Positions 36,601-44,931 of a stretch of 64,000 nucleotides of DNA are shown piece after piece. Positions within the stretch are counted from its first letter, which is position 1; each line of letters starts with the position of its first letter. The notes beneath the pieces are model-generated. The model saw nothing but the letters and a program-made list of their open reading frames with translations, made no database searches and was not told the origin of the DNA. A program made the translations under genes and the position numbers. Origin of the DNA: Truepera sp. bin119 (GTDB lineage: Bacteria > Deinococcota > Deinococci > Deinococcales > Trueperaceae); contig MPNL01000007.1 in the NCBI GenBank assembly GCA_002239005.1, positions 1 to 64,000 on the forward strand, read 5' to 3'.

Positions 36601-38444
36601 ACCCGAAACACATCTATTCCCCGGAGTCCGGTCGCCGGTCGGGCCACATATGAGATCTGTTCGAGGACCTTAAAACCCAGGTTCTCGAGGGTCGGAAGGA
36701 TCTCGGAGAGGACGAGGGTGTGGTTGCGGTGGTAGATCTTTAGCTGGGTGGCACCCTCTCCGCGGGGGTCCTCGGCCGGATTGAGGATATCTATAAGGTA
36801 GTTCTCGGCCCCCATGCGCTCGAGGAATTGGATATCCCTTAGGGCGGCGCCGGCCGAGATGTCGGCCTTATAGCGTTCGTCGAAGGCATGAAGGTAGACC
36901 TTGGCTAGCCGACGTCCCTCCCGCTCCCCGGCGCTGGCGGCGAGCCGCTCGGCTACATGGTCCTCCCAGGTGCGCGTCAGTTCGGTCACCTCGTGCTCGA
37001 GGGTACGAGCGTCCACCTGTTCGTGCTTGAGCTGGGTGATGAAGAAGAAGTGCAGGCGCACCTGGGCTTCGTCCTCACCCATGGCGAGCTGGTAGTCGGC
37101 GTGGTGGGCCTTGAGCTTCTCGCTCAGATGCTCCTGGATGGCACGCCGCACCCTGGTGTCGAAGCGGTCGCGCGGCATGATTACCATGACGGCGAGGCCC
37201 CGGTCGAGCGGGTCGTGGCGGAGACTGAGCCGCACCCCTCCCTCCTGGACGAGTCCGATGATGGTCCGGATATCCTTATAGATCTGGGTTGCGTCGGACC
37301 AGAACAGCTCCTCCCGCGGCATCGAGTTGAAAGCGGAATAGGTCTGCTTAAAGTCGTACGACCCGGGATTGGCCCCGTCGAGTTCGTGTACCTGCCTGAG
37401 CTTGCGTCTCAGGATCGGAATCTCCTCGGCCGGCGCGGAGAGCGCCTTGGAGGTAAAGAGACCTACGAACCGCTGCTCCCCCTGCACTTGCCAGCGGTCT
37501 GACAGCTTCTTGATCCCGATATAGTCCATTCTGGCGGGCCGGTGAACGGTCGACTCGGCGTTCGTCTTGGTGACCGTGAGTACCCGGCCGCCGACCACCC
37601 GCTCGCGAAGACCGGCCGGGAGCTCGTCGACCGGCACCGGCTCACGGTAGGCGCTCTCCCCACCTTTGCTGAGGAGGCCGAGACCGCTCCCCTCGGTCAG
37701 CCTCAGGTAGCGGGTCTTACCGCTCTCGACGATGTCGTACTCCCGGTAGCCTAAGTAGACGAAGTTGTCATTGTCGAGCCAGTCCATGAAGGCGGCGTAC
37801 TCCTCGAGTTCCTCGGCTCGGTCGTGGAGGTGACCCTGGGCACTGACCTCGCGCAGCTGCCGCAGGTAGTCGCTTAGTACCGGGACCCGCTCCCGCATCA
37901 GGGGGTAATCGCGGGTGGCCAGGACAACGTCGCTAAGGACCCTGCGGACGGCCTTCTCCAGGCGCTTGCACCCCTCAGGCTCCTCGAGGCGCTCGATAAA
38001 GTAGATCTCGAGCGCCTCTTTCACCCCCTCCTGGCGACGGTTGCCAAGTGCGACGATCTCCCCGTCGTCAGAGCGCACCACACTCAGGATGGGGTGGAGG
38101 AGGTGGTGGAGCCTGCGCTCCTGCCGACGCAGTTCGGCCTGGACCGAGTCGACGATGAAGGGACGGTCCTCGAGCAGGAGCGCGATGACGGTGTACGGCC
38201 CCTCCCAGCCGTTGACCTGATGGCTGGGGTTATAGACCTTGACCATGATGTCGTCGCCCTTGCGGTTGCCTAGGAACGAGAGTCCCTCGACCGCAATGGC
38301 GTGCAGACTCTCGCTACCGAAGGTTTCGAAGAGTCCCTGGTCGGTCTTGCTGAACAGGAGGTCGGCAAAGCGGAGGAGCCGCGCGGCGTCGGGTCCGCCT
38401 CTCTGGGTGATCCGCCTCCTGACCTGCTGGATCGTGGCCGGCAT
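33657..38444 (-). CDS. gdhB: NAD-dependent glutamate dehydrogenase, large (180 kDa) type
   Basis: 1595 residues, the usual length of the large bacterial NAD-GDH (L-GDH180) class that deaminates glutamate to 2-oxoglutarate for catabolism. The N-terminal third carries ACT-like regulatory segments. The catalytic domain starts near residue 700, with [41 protein letters not shown] (substrate lysines), [13 protein letters not shown] and [12 protein letters not shown] for NAD binding. The C-terminal helical domain is complete. AGGAGGGA lies six bases before the ATG. Such enzymes are allosterically controlled. Glutamate released by the peptide-scavenging genes nearby could feed it (inference). Confidence 0.96.
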   Translation of the reverse strand: [1595 protein letters not shown]

Positions 38445-38616
38445 GGTCGATCCCTCCTGGGCGCACGTGTGCGCGCTATCCCCTGGAGAGCCTACCCTCG
38501 GGGGGCTAGTGTCCAGGTCTCACCATCCTGGATCTCACTATAAAACGAGGGGGTTTCGGTCGAGCGGTATTGTTCACCGGCCTGAACCCCCGACCGAGGC
38601 CCGTACCGAAAGTCCT

Positions 38617-38622
38617 TATACT
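38617..38622 (+). promoter_or_regulatory. Leaderless -10 box for lspA
   Basis: TATACT seven bases before the ATG at 38630, which fixes the start of lspA. Confidence 0.6.
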
Positions 38623-38629
38623 GACCGGC

Positions 38630-39142
38630 ATGTACCTGTTCCTCGCTGCAGTCCTGATCGCTGCGGATCAACTGAGCAAGCTATGGGTGAAGAGCCGTCT
38701 TCCCCTCGGGGGGGAGGGGCTCGAGCTGGGCTTCGGTTTTTCGCTCACCTATATCCGCAATACGGGGGCGGCCTTCGGTACCCTGCGCGACCTCTCCCTC
38801 ACCCTGGGAGGGGTCACTCTGGATGGGACTCGGTTGCTGGGGCTCCTTTCGGCCTCGGTGACCCTGGTCCTGCTCATCTTCCTGCTGACCCGCGCCCACA
38901 GACTGGGTGCCCTGCAGGTGATTGCGCTCACCCTCATCCTTAGCGGCGCGGCGGGCAATATGATCGACCGGCTCCGACTCGGCTTCGTCGTCGACTTCGT
39001 CCACTTCCAGGTCGGGCGCTTCGACTTCCCGGTCTTCAACCTGGCCGACAGCTGCGTGGTAATCGGTGCGGCGCTATGGATACTCCACGGGTTGCTGCCG
39101 AAGCGCTTGGAGGTGGGGAGTGGACCGCCCTACCGGATCTGA
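38630..39142 (+). CDS. lspA: Lipoprotein signal peptidase
   Basis: 170 residues, inner-membrane aspartyl protease that removes signal peptides from diacylglyceryl prolipoproteins. Four membrane spans. IAADQLSKLWVKSRL near the N-terminus, the loop SLTYIRNTGAAFG, and the catalytic Asp pair in GAAGNMIDRLRLGFVVDF and FPVFNLADSCVVIG are canonical. The ATG at 38630 is preferred over the frame to 38570 because the protein then begins right at TM1 and a -10 box sits seven bases upstream. It diverges from the glutamate dehydrogenase gene and converges on prmC. Confidence 0.96.
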   Translation: MYLFLAAVLIAADQLSKLWVKSRLPLGGEGLELGFGFSLTYIRNTGAAFGTLRDLSLTLGGVTLDGTRLLGLLSASVTLVLLIFLLTRAHRLGALQVIALTLILSGAAGNMIDRLRLGFVVDFVHFQVGRFDFPVFNLADSCVVIGAALWILHGLLPKRLEVGSGPPYRI

Positions 39143-39239
39143 AGGGGCCGACCTGGACCCTCGAGTCCGATCCCAGGTGAGTAGGCTCCCAGGAGCCGTT
39201 CTCACTCAAGCCCCGGAGGTTCGTGGGCGCTGCCGGCGG

Positions 39240-40079
39240 TCACCGCGTCAGCATGAGGAACCGTTCCCGGCCGGTTAGGTCGCAGAACGTCTGCTGCCCG
39301 GACCAGCGTTCACCGAGCGCGAAGGCCAGCGGCAGCGTACGGGGGTCGAGTTCTAAGAGCAGGTCTGCCCCGGGCCGGAGGGTCCTTCGGGCTTGACCCT
39401 CGAGGCGCCGGACCAGGTCGAGGCCGTCGCGGCCGCCGAAGAGCGCCAGCTCGGGGTCGAAACGGACCTCCGGTGAGAGGACCTCCCGGTCGGAGTCCGG
39501 CAGATAGGGGGGGTTGCTCACCAGGAGGTGGGCTTGGGCGGCGAAGGTCGCAACCTCGGGGTGATCGAGCAGATCGGCTTCGATCAGGTCGACCTGGAGA
39601 GCTAGGGCAGCGGCGTTGCGGCTGGCCACGGTGAGGGCGGCTGCCGACAGGTCGGTGGCGAGCAGGGTGAGGTCGGGTCGCTCGTGCTTGAGGGCCAGGG
39701 CGACGGCCCCGCTACCGGTCCCCACCTCGAGCACCCGGGGCTGCACCACACCTGCGAGTCGTTCGAGCGCCAGCTCCACGAGCCGCTCCGTCTCGGGTCG
39801 GGGGATCAGCACCTCCGGGGTGACCGAGAGCTCGAGGCCGAAGAAGGGGGCCCGGCCCAGGATGTGCTGCAGCGGCTCTCGACGCCCGCGGCGCTCGAGC
39901 CAGTCGCCTATTCGGGCGACGGCGTCGTCCCCCAACAGCTCTTCCGGTCCGAGCAGCAGTCCTGAGCGAGCGAGCCCGGTGGCGGCTTCGAGCAGCCGAG
40001 CAGCCTCGGCGGAGGGGCTGGCGACCCCCGCTCTCGTCAGCCGCTCCACGGCGAGTTTCCGCGCCTCGGCGACGGTCAC
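39240..40079 (-). CDS. prmC: Release factor glutamine methyltransferase
   Basis: 279 residues from the GTG at 40079. SAM-dependent enzyme that methylates the Gln of the GGQ motif of RF1 and RF2. The N-terminal helical domain has EPLQHILGRAPFFGLELSVTPEVLIPRPETE, then motif I VLEVGTGSGAVALALK and the substrate-binding NPPY in HLLVSNPPYLPDSD, the PrmC hallmark. The frame continues upstream to 40403 but that stretch has no family content; the GTG gives the normal length, with AGGATGG a little upstream. No prfA is adjacent. Confidence 0.94.
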   Translation of the reverse strand: MTVAEARKLAVERLTRAGVASPSAEAARLLEAATGLARSGLLLGPEELLGDDAVARIGDWLERRGRREPLQHILGRAPFFGLELSVTPEVLIPRPETERLVELALERLAGVVQPRVLEVGTGSGAVALALKHERPDLTLLATDLSAAALTVASRNAAALALQVDLIEADLLDHPEVATFAAQAHLLVSNPPYLPDSDREVLSPEVRFDPELALFGGRDGLDLVRRLEGQARRTLRPGADLLLELDPRTLPLAFALGERWSGQQTFCDLTGRERFLMLTR

Positions 40080-40399
40080 GCACCGACCATCCTGCGGGGT
40101 CACCCCGTGCTTGCGGCCCGGGTCACCGCTGGAACTGCTGCCACCTTCGAGTGCCCGCTCTCCCCACCCGACCATCATACGGGGGGTGAGGCCGCCTCTG
40201 GACCCCGTTGCCACCTGAGGGCCCCTGCAGGTCCTTGTGTATTCGCCAGGGGAGACCTGCTCAGGTACGTTCCCGCCGCGCGGTGGCGGCGAGCGCGGAG
40301 CGGGACATGTCTGGTGGAGTGGGATCTGCTGCCGGCTGGAATTGCCCAACGCTGAGACCTCGCCTGGGTGCGGGAGGGGGCGCGCTGCTGCGCGAGATC

Positions 40400-41695
40400 T
40401 CACCAGTCTGGGCTGTCTAGGCTGGGGTGAACCCGGCGACCTGCTACGACCACCTCGGCTACAGACTCCTCCCGGGCCAGGGTGAAGACCGCTGCGAGGG
40501 CCGCCTCCGCCGACGGGCTGTGCTGAAGGACGACCTCGAGGGTTGAGCCTGCGGGGGGGCGCAGCAGGACGTAGTCGGCCGCCTTGCCGGCGCTAAAGTC
40601 TCCTATCTCATCTTCCAGGTCGAGCGCCTGAGCACCGGAGCGGGTAGCCAGATAGAGCAGGTGGGCCGGGGTGAGCGCGACGCCGTCTGCCAGCAGCATC
40701 TGCCCCTGATAGGCCATCAACCCCTCCTTGAACAGGCTGAAACCGGTCCCGCCACCCACGTCGGTGCCGAGGCAGACCCGAACCGCCTGATCGAGGTGAC
40801 GCCTTAGCGGGAACAGGCCGCTGCCGATGAACATGTTGCTCGAGGGGCAGTGGCAGATGCTGGCCCCGGCCCGGGCGAGGCTCTCCAGCTCCGCAGCGGT
40901 CGGATGGACGTTGTGGGCGAACACGGAGCGCCGGCGCACCAGGCCGTGCCGACCGTAGGTCTCGAGGTAGTTTGGGGAGTCGGGGAACAGCCCGGCTACG
41001 GTGGCGATCTCGTCCTCGCTCTCGTTCAGGTGGCTGGTAAAGAGCAGTTCCGGGTTCTCCGCCAGGAGTTCGCCGCAGGCCGCCAGCAGCGCCTCGGAGC
41101 AGGAGAGGGAGAAGCGTGGGCTGACGGCGTAGCGGAGGTGCCCCCGACCGTGCCAGTCCTGTGCCAGTTTGCGACTCTCCTTGAGGGCACGTTCCGGGGT
41201 GGTGCGGAGCGCCTCGGTGAGGTTGCGATCCCCTACCACCAGTCCCGCGCTCAGGCGTAGTCCGCTCGCCTCCGCCTCCTCGAAGAACACCTGCATGGCG
41301 GTCATGAAGTGCGCCCCGAACACCAGGGCGGTGGTGGTCCCGTTGCGCCCCAGCTGTCTCAGGAAGGTGCGCGCCTGCGCCCGGGCGTAGCCTGGGTCGG
41401 CGAGGCGCTCTTCCTCGGGCAGGGTCCGGTCCCGGAGCCATGCGAGTAGCCGCATGCCCATGGCCCCGATCACGGGCACCTGGGGGTAGTGGACGTGAGC
41501 GTCGACCAGCCCCGGCACCATCAGGCAGTCCCGGCGGTCGACCACCTCCGCCCCGGGGTACTCGGCCCGCACCCGTTCGAAGTCGCCTGCGGCCAGTATG
41601 CGCCCCGCTTCATAAGCGAGGCCGCCATCCTCGTAGACCTCGAGCCGCGGGCTTTGCGGCGTGTGGAAGAGCCTCGCGCGGACGAGGGTGGTCAC
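40400..41695 (-). CDS. guaD: Guanine deaminase
   Basis: 431 residues, zinc amidohydrolase converting guanine to xanthine. LMVPGLVDAHVHYPQVPVIGAMGMRLLAWLRDRTLPEEERLADP closely matches the GuaD signature, including the guanine-deaminase-specific HYPQ after the HxH. TSHLNESEDEI, SVFAHNVHPT, HCPSSNMFIGSG and CLGTDVGGGTGFSLF carry the remaining metal and substrate residues. The start overlaps the ade stop by four bases (ATGA), so it is the second gene of an ade-guaD purine-salvage operon. Confidence 0.95.
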   Translation of the reverse strand: MTTLVRARLFHTPQSPRLEVYEDGGLAYEAGRILAAGDFERVRAEYPGAEVVDRRDCLMVPGLVDAHVHYPQVPVIGAMGMRLLAWLRDRTLPEEERLADPGYARAQARTFLRQLGRNGTTTALVFGAHFMTAMQVFFEEAEASGLRLSAGLVVGDRNLTEALRTTPERALKESRKLAQDWHGRGHLRYAVSPRFSLSCSEALLAACGELLAENPELLFTSHLNESEDEIATVAGLFPDSPNYLETYGRHGLVRRRSVFAHNVHPTAAELESLARAGASICHCPSSNMFIGSGLFPLRRHLDQAVRVCLGTDVGGGTGFSLFKEGLMAYQGQMLLADGVALTPAHLLYLATRSGAQALDLEDEIGDFSAGKAADYVLLRPPAGSTLEVVLQHSPSAEAALAAVFTLAREESVAEVVVAGRRVHPSLDSPDW

Positions 41696-43437
41696 GGCCC
41701 GGTCGCGAGGGGCACCAGTTCGCCGCGCCGGACATCGACCAGCCCCCGGTCGGTGAGCCTCAGTTCGGGGATCACTGCCAGACCGAGGAAGCTCAGGGTC
41801 ATGTAGGGGGAGGGGAGCCGGTTGCCGAGCGAGGTGGCAGCCGCCTCGAGGGCGTCGAGCTTGGCCCGCACCGCCGGGAGCGGCTCAGCGGTCACCAATC
41901 CGGCGAGCGGGAGGGCGAGTTCGGCGAGCACCTCACCATCCGCAACCGCAACGACTCCACCGCCGAGCTCCTCGAGGCGGCGGCAGGCGACCAGCAGGTC
42001 CCGGTCGGACACCCCCACCGCCAGGAGGTTGTGGTGGTCGTGTCCTACCGTCCCCGCCAGCGCCCCGGCCCGGAGCCCGAAGCCGGTGACCAGACCGAGG
42101 CCCACGTTGCCCGTCTTGCCGTGGCGTTCGATGCAGGCGAGCTTGAGCAGGTCCCTTTCGGGGTCGGCTACGACGGCACCGTCGCGGACGGTGGGCTCGA
42201 CCCGCAACTCCTCGGTCAGCACCTGGTCGGGAAGAGCCCGGATGCAGCGGACCTCCCGGCCCACCGCGCCGATCCGGAACGAGGCCTCGGTGAGCGGAGG
42301 CAGGGTCACCGTGCCGGTGACGGCCGCCGGATCGGCCGGGCCGCGGGCTGGGGTCGCCTCGAGGCGACCCCCCTCGGCGACCCGTTTGCCCGCCTTGTAG
42401 ACAGTGGCGGCCCGGAAGGTGTCGAGATCGTCTAGTACCACCAGGTCGGCGAGGTAGCCCGGCGCAATCGCACCTCTGCGGGGGAGCCGGTAGTGTCTCG
42501 CGACGTTGAAGCTGGCGCAACGGACGGCGTAGACCGGATCGACCCCGCCGTGGATAGCCCTCCTCACCAGGAAGTCGACCCCGCCCTCGTCGAGCAGGTC
42601 GTGCGGCAAGCGGTCATCAGTCACGAACCCGATCCGGTCGCCGTGCCTGGGCTCGACCAGCGGCAGGAGCGCTTCGAGGTTGCGGGTCACCGACCCCTCT
42701 CGCACCATCAGGAACACCCCGCTCTGGAGCTTCTCCAGACCCTCAGCCAGCGTCGTGGATTCGTGGTCAGAGGCGATTCCGGTCGCCAGGTAGGTCTGCA
42801 GGTCGCGGCCCGAGAGGGAGGGCGCGTGGCCCTCGGGGCTTTTGCGATAGGCTTCGGCCAGCAGTGCCTTGCCCAGGTTCTCGCTGTCCCCCTCGATCAC
42901 GGCCGGGAAGCTCATGATCTCAGCCACCCCGACCACCCTGGGGTGAGCTAGCAGCGACTCGATCTCGGCGAGGCCGAGGGTCGCCCCCGTGGTCTCGAGT
43001 GGGGTCGAGGGAACACAACTCGGCACCGTGAGCCACACGTCGAGTGGCAGTCCCTCGCTCTGCTCGAGTACCCAGCGGATACCGGGGACCCCGGCGACGT
43101 TGCCGATCTCGTGCGGGTCCCACACCACGCCGGTCACGCCGCGAGGCAGGATCGCCGCTGCGTAGGTGTCCGGGGTCACCAGTGAGGACTCGATGTGGAG
43201 GTGGCCATCGATGAGGCCCGGTGCCAGGTGGGCGCCTCCGAGGTCGATCACCTCGGCAGCGTCGGCGTCGGCGACACTCTCGCCTACGGCGGCTATGAAC
43301 CGCCCTGCGACCAGAATGTGGGTGGGCTCGATGGTGCCTGTGAAGACGTTCAGCAGTTGGGCGTTGCGCAGGAGCAGCGACCCCGGGGAGCGGCCCGAGG
43401 CGACAGCTACGGCCAGGCGGGCTTCCTCGAGGGTCAT
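41692..43437 (-). CDS. ade: Adenine deaminase
   Basis: 581 residues from the ATG at 43437, normal for bacterial Ade, which converts adenine to hypoxanthine. APGLIDGHLHIESSLVTPDTYAAAILPRGVTGVVWDPHEIGNV is the family signature with the HxH and the ExS and DPHE residues. SGRDLQTYLATGIASDHEST and IGFVTDDRLPHDLLDEGGVD supply the rest. I reject the frame to 43614: AGGGG lies seven bases before 43437 and the family begins there. It is coupled to guaD downstream, so the pair funnels adenine and guanine into xanthine/hypoxanthine. Confidence 0.95.
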   Translation of the reverse strand: MTLEEARLAVAVASGRSPGSLLLRNAQLLNVFTGTIEPTHILVAGRFIAAVGESVADADAAEVIDLGGAHLAPGLIDGHLHIESSLVTPDTYAAAILPRGVTGVVWDPHEIGNVAGVPGIRWVLEQSEGLPLDVWLTVPSCVPSTPLETTGATLGLAEIESLLAHPRVVGVAEIMSFPAVIEGDSENLGKALLAEAYRKSPEGHAPSLSGRDLQTYLATGIASDHESTTLAEGLEKLQSGVFLMVREGSVTRNLEALLPLVEPRHGDRIGFVTDDRLPHDLLDEGGVDFLVRRAIHGGVDPVYAVRCASFNVARHYRLPRRGAIAPGYLADLVVLDDLDTFRAATVYKAGKRVAEGGRLEATPARGPADPAAVTGTVTLPPLTEASFRIGAVGREVRCIRALPDQVLTEELRVEPTVRDGAVVADPERDLLKLACIERHGKTGNVGLGLVTGFGLRAGALAGTVGHDHHNLLAVGVSDRDLLVACRRLEELGGGVVAVADGEVLAELALPLAGLVTAEPLPAVRAKLDALEAAATSLGNRLPSPYMTLSFLGLAVIPELRLTDRGLVDVRRGELVPLATGP

Positions 43438-43625
43438 GGATGACCCCTTGGCGTTCCTGCTCTGGCTCTGCTCACGTTGAAGCTCAGCATCTCTGAGTAT
43501 ACCGCGCTGGGTCGCTGAGCCTCGCGACATCCTTTGCGGGTCTCGGTGGGATAACGGCCCAGTTCCTTGTCGCAACTCACTCCTCTTCGCAAGCGTGTCG
43601 CTGGCGTTCCGCATTCTTTGGCAGG

Positions 43626-43871
43626 CTATCGGGCCCAGGAGGCTCCCGAAGGTGGGGGGAGTGGAAACAGTGCGGTTCTGAACTGACCAGCTCGGCCTCT
43701 CGGCAGCTTGAGGTCGACCTCGCCATGAGGCGTTTCAAGCCTTCTGGGGTAGCTGCCGTTCTTGCGGCCTCCATGTTCACGCAGGAAGATCGCTTGCTCA
43801 AGGTGGATCAAGACATCGAGCTCGTCCCGAACGGCAGCTTTGACGGCATCACGGACCCGAAGCGGAAACAA
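43626..43871 (-). pseudogene. IS256 (Mutator) transposase N-terminal fragment
   Basis: The minus strand encodes RVRDAVKAAVRDELDVLIHLEQ, GGRKNGSYPRR, then TPHGEVDLKLPRGRAGQFRTAL, which tracks the N-terminal region of IS256-family transposases (RNGYxxK..ET..GEVELKIPRDRxGxF). About 80 of the usual ~400 residues remain; the DDE catalytic domain is gone and the frame breaks at about 43626. Confidence 0.7.
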
Positions 43872-43873
43872 GC

Positions 43874-43892
43874 TCTACGGGCCCAACGAAGC
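43874..43892 (+). repeat. 19-nt dispersed repeat, copy 2
   Basis: TCTACGGGCCCAACGAAGC, identical to 95-113. It begins three bases beyond the IS256 fragment, so it may mark an element boundary. Confidence 0.75.
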
Positions 43893-43910
43893 TGTCCTTG
43901 TCCATCCTTT

Positions 43911-43930
43911 GACCCGAAGAGTCCGTCCTT
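43911..43930 (-). repeat. AAGGACGGACTCTTCGGGTC repeat
   Basis: The minus strand reads exactly the 20 bases found on the plus strand at 53547-53566 inside the methylase gene. Confidence 0.8.
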
Positions 43931-44071
43931 TGGAATTTCAGGCTATCCTGGTCCCTGGGGTACCTCCAGACCGAGGGGATTGGGTGTCCCCTTAGCAGCG
44001 ACTATAGTCCGTGTCACAGAAAAGCTTACGCTACCGGCTGACCGATCAGATTTGGAGTATTCGGGAGTTGC

Positions 44072-44089
44072 AAGGACGGATTCGCTGGA
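44072..44089 (+). repeat. AAGGACGGATTCGCTGGA repeat, copy 3
   Basis: One mismatch to the copies at 362-379 (minus) and 3696-3713 (plus). Confidence 0.7.
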
Positions 44090-44193
44090 TTCGCTCATCT
44101 ACGTATCCGGGTGGGGAGCGCCCTTCCTTCGACCATCGGGCACGCCCTCTCTTGAGCTGTTGTGGGCCATCACGGAGCGTCTGACATGCTTGA

Positions 44194-44817
44194 TCACCAA
44201 GACCTGGGCCTAGGTATCAGGCTGCCATCTCGGAGCGTGTACGGATCGGGGAATTGGTGGCGGCGATAGCGGTCTCCCTTCACCCTAAACGTTCGTGAGA
44301 CCAGTTTCGCCAACTCCTGGCTCTTCCTTCTGAACGGAAAGATGAAGATCACCTCTTTGTGTGGAAACATCCGTTTTGCCACCTTCACACCCGCTGCCAA
44401 GTCAGTGTCGCCTGTCACGAGAACGGCTGCAGCGCATGCGTCATCTGCTAGCTGCTCGATGAGGTGAGCAGCTATCGCAACATCTGTCTCTTTCTCCTCA
44501 TGGCTCTGCCACTGGTGCCCACAGTTACGGCACGACACCGTTTTGCTCTTGAACTGCCCTAGGACCACATCGACCCCTGAATCCTCCAGGCAGGAGATAT
44601 AGGTCCTGTGACGATTGACTGCATCAGGGTCACGGCTTTGCAGATGTGTGGCCAGAGCAGAGAAGTACAGCACCCTGTTAAGCGTGGCTGCACGGTCGAT
44701 ATGGGGTAGATAGCTCTTGCAGAAGCCGATGAGGTCGAGCCAGCGTACCCCTGTCCCTCCCAGATCTTTCAGAGAGTGGTAGAGGTTGAAGCCGTCGATC
44801 AGGAACGAAACTCTCAT
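44194..44817 (-). CDS. NYN domain protein (LabA/DUF88-like, PIN-fold nuclease)
   Basis: 207 residues. FLIDGFNLYHSL at the N-terminus supplies the first acidic residue of the NYN active site, EKETDVAIAAHLIEQL the second, and AAVLVTGDTDLAAGVKVAK the third and fourth Asp; this is the LabA-like NYN pattern of a metal-dependent RNase. Between them HRNCGHQW-type Cys residues (Cys-Arg-Asn-Cys) could bind zinc as half of a ribbon. Such proteins often sit in defence or RNA-decay loci. It lies 114 bp after the HTH protein gene on the same strand and is probably transcribed with it. Confidence 0.83.
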   Translation of the reverse strand: MRVSFLIDGFNLYHSLKDLGGTGVRWLDLIGFCKSYLPHIDRAATLNRVLYFSALATHLQSRDPDAVNRHRTYISCLEDSGVDVVLGQFKSKTVSCRNCGHQWQSHEEKETDVAIAAHLIEQLADDACAAAVLVTGDTDLAAGVKVAKRMFPHKEVIFIFPFRRKSQELAKLVSRTFRVKGDRYRRHQFPDPYTLRDGSLIPRPRSW

Positions 44818-44931
44818 AGCTCCTCGGCTCTAGGTAGGGTCCATACGAAGCCGACATCTGACCCTGGACGGCCAGGGTCAGGATTCGTGACGAGAGCACG
44901 GGTCACTGCAGCTGGAGCCGTTGCGCGCTTG

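Larger units (their letters stand above)
43438..44193. other. Repeat-rich gap with IS256 scrap
   Basis: The left edge of the defence island. It contains an IS256 transposase fragment (43626-43871), the second copy of the 19-nt repeat, an exact copy of the AAGGACGGACTCTTCGGGTC repeat and a copy of AAGGACGGATTCGCTGGA. No intact gene is supported. Confidence 0.65.
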
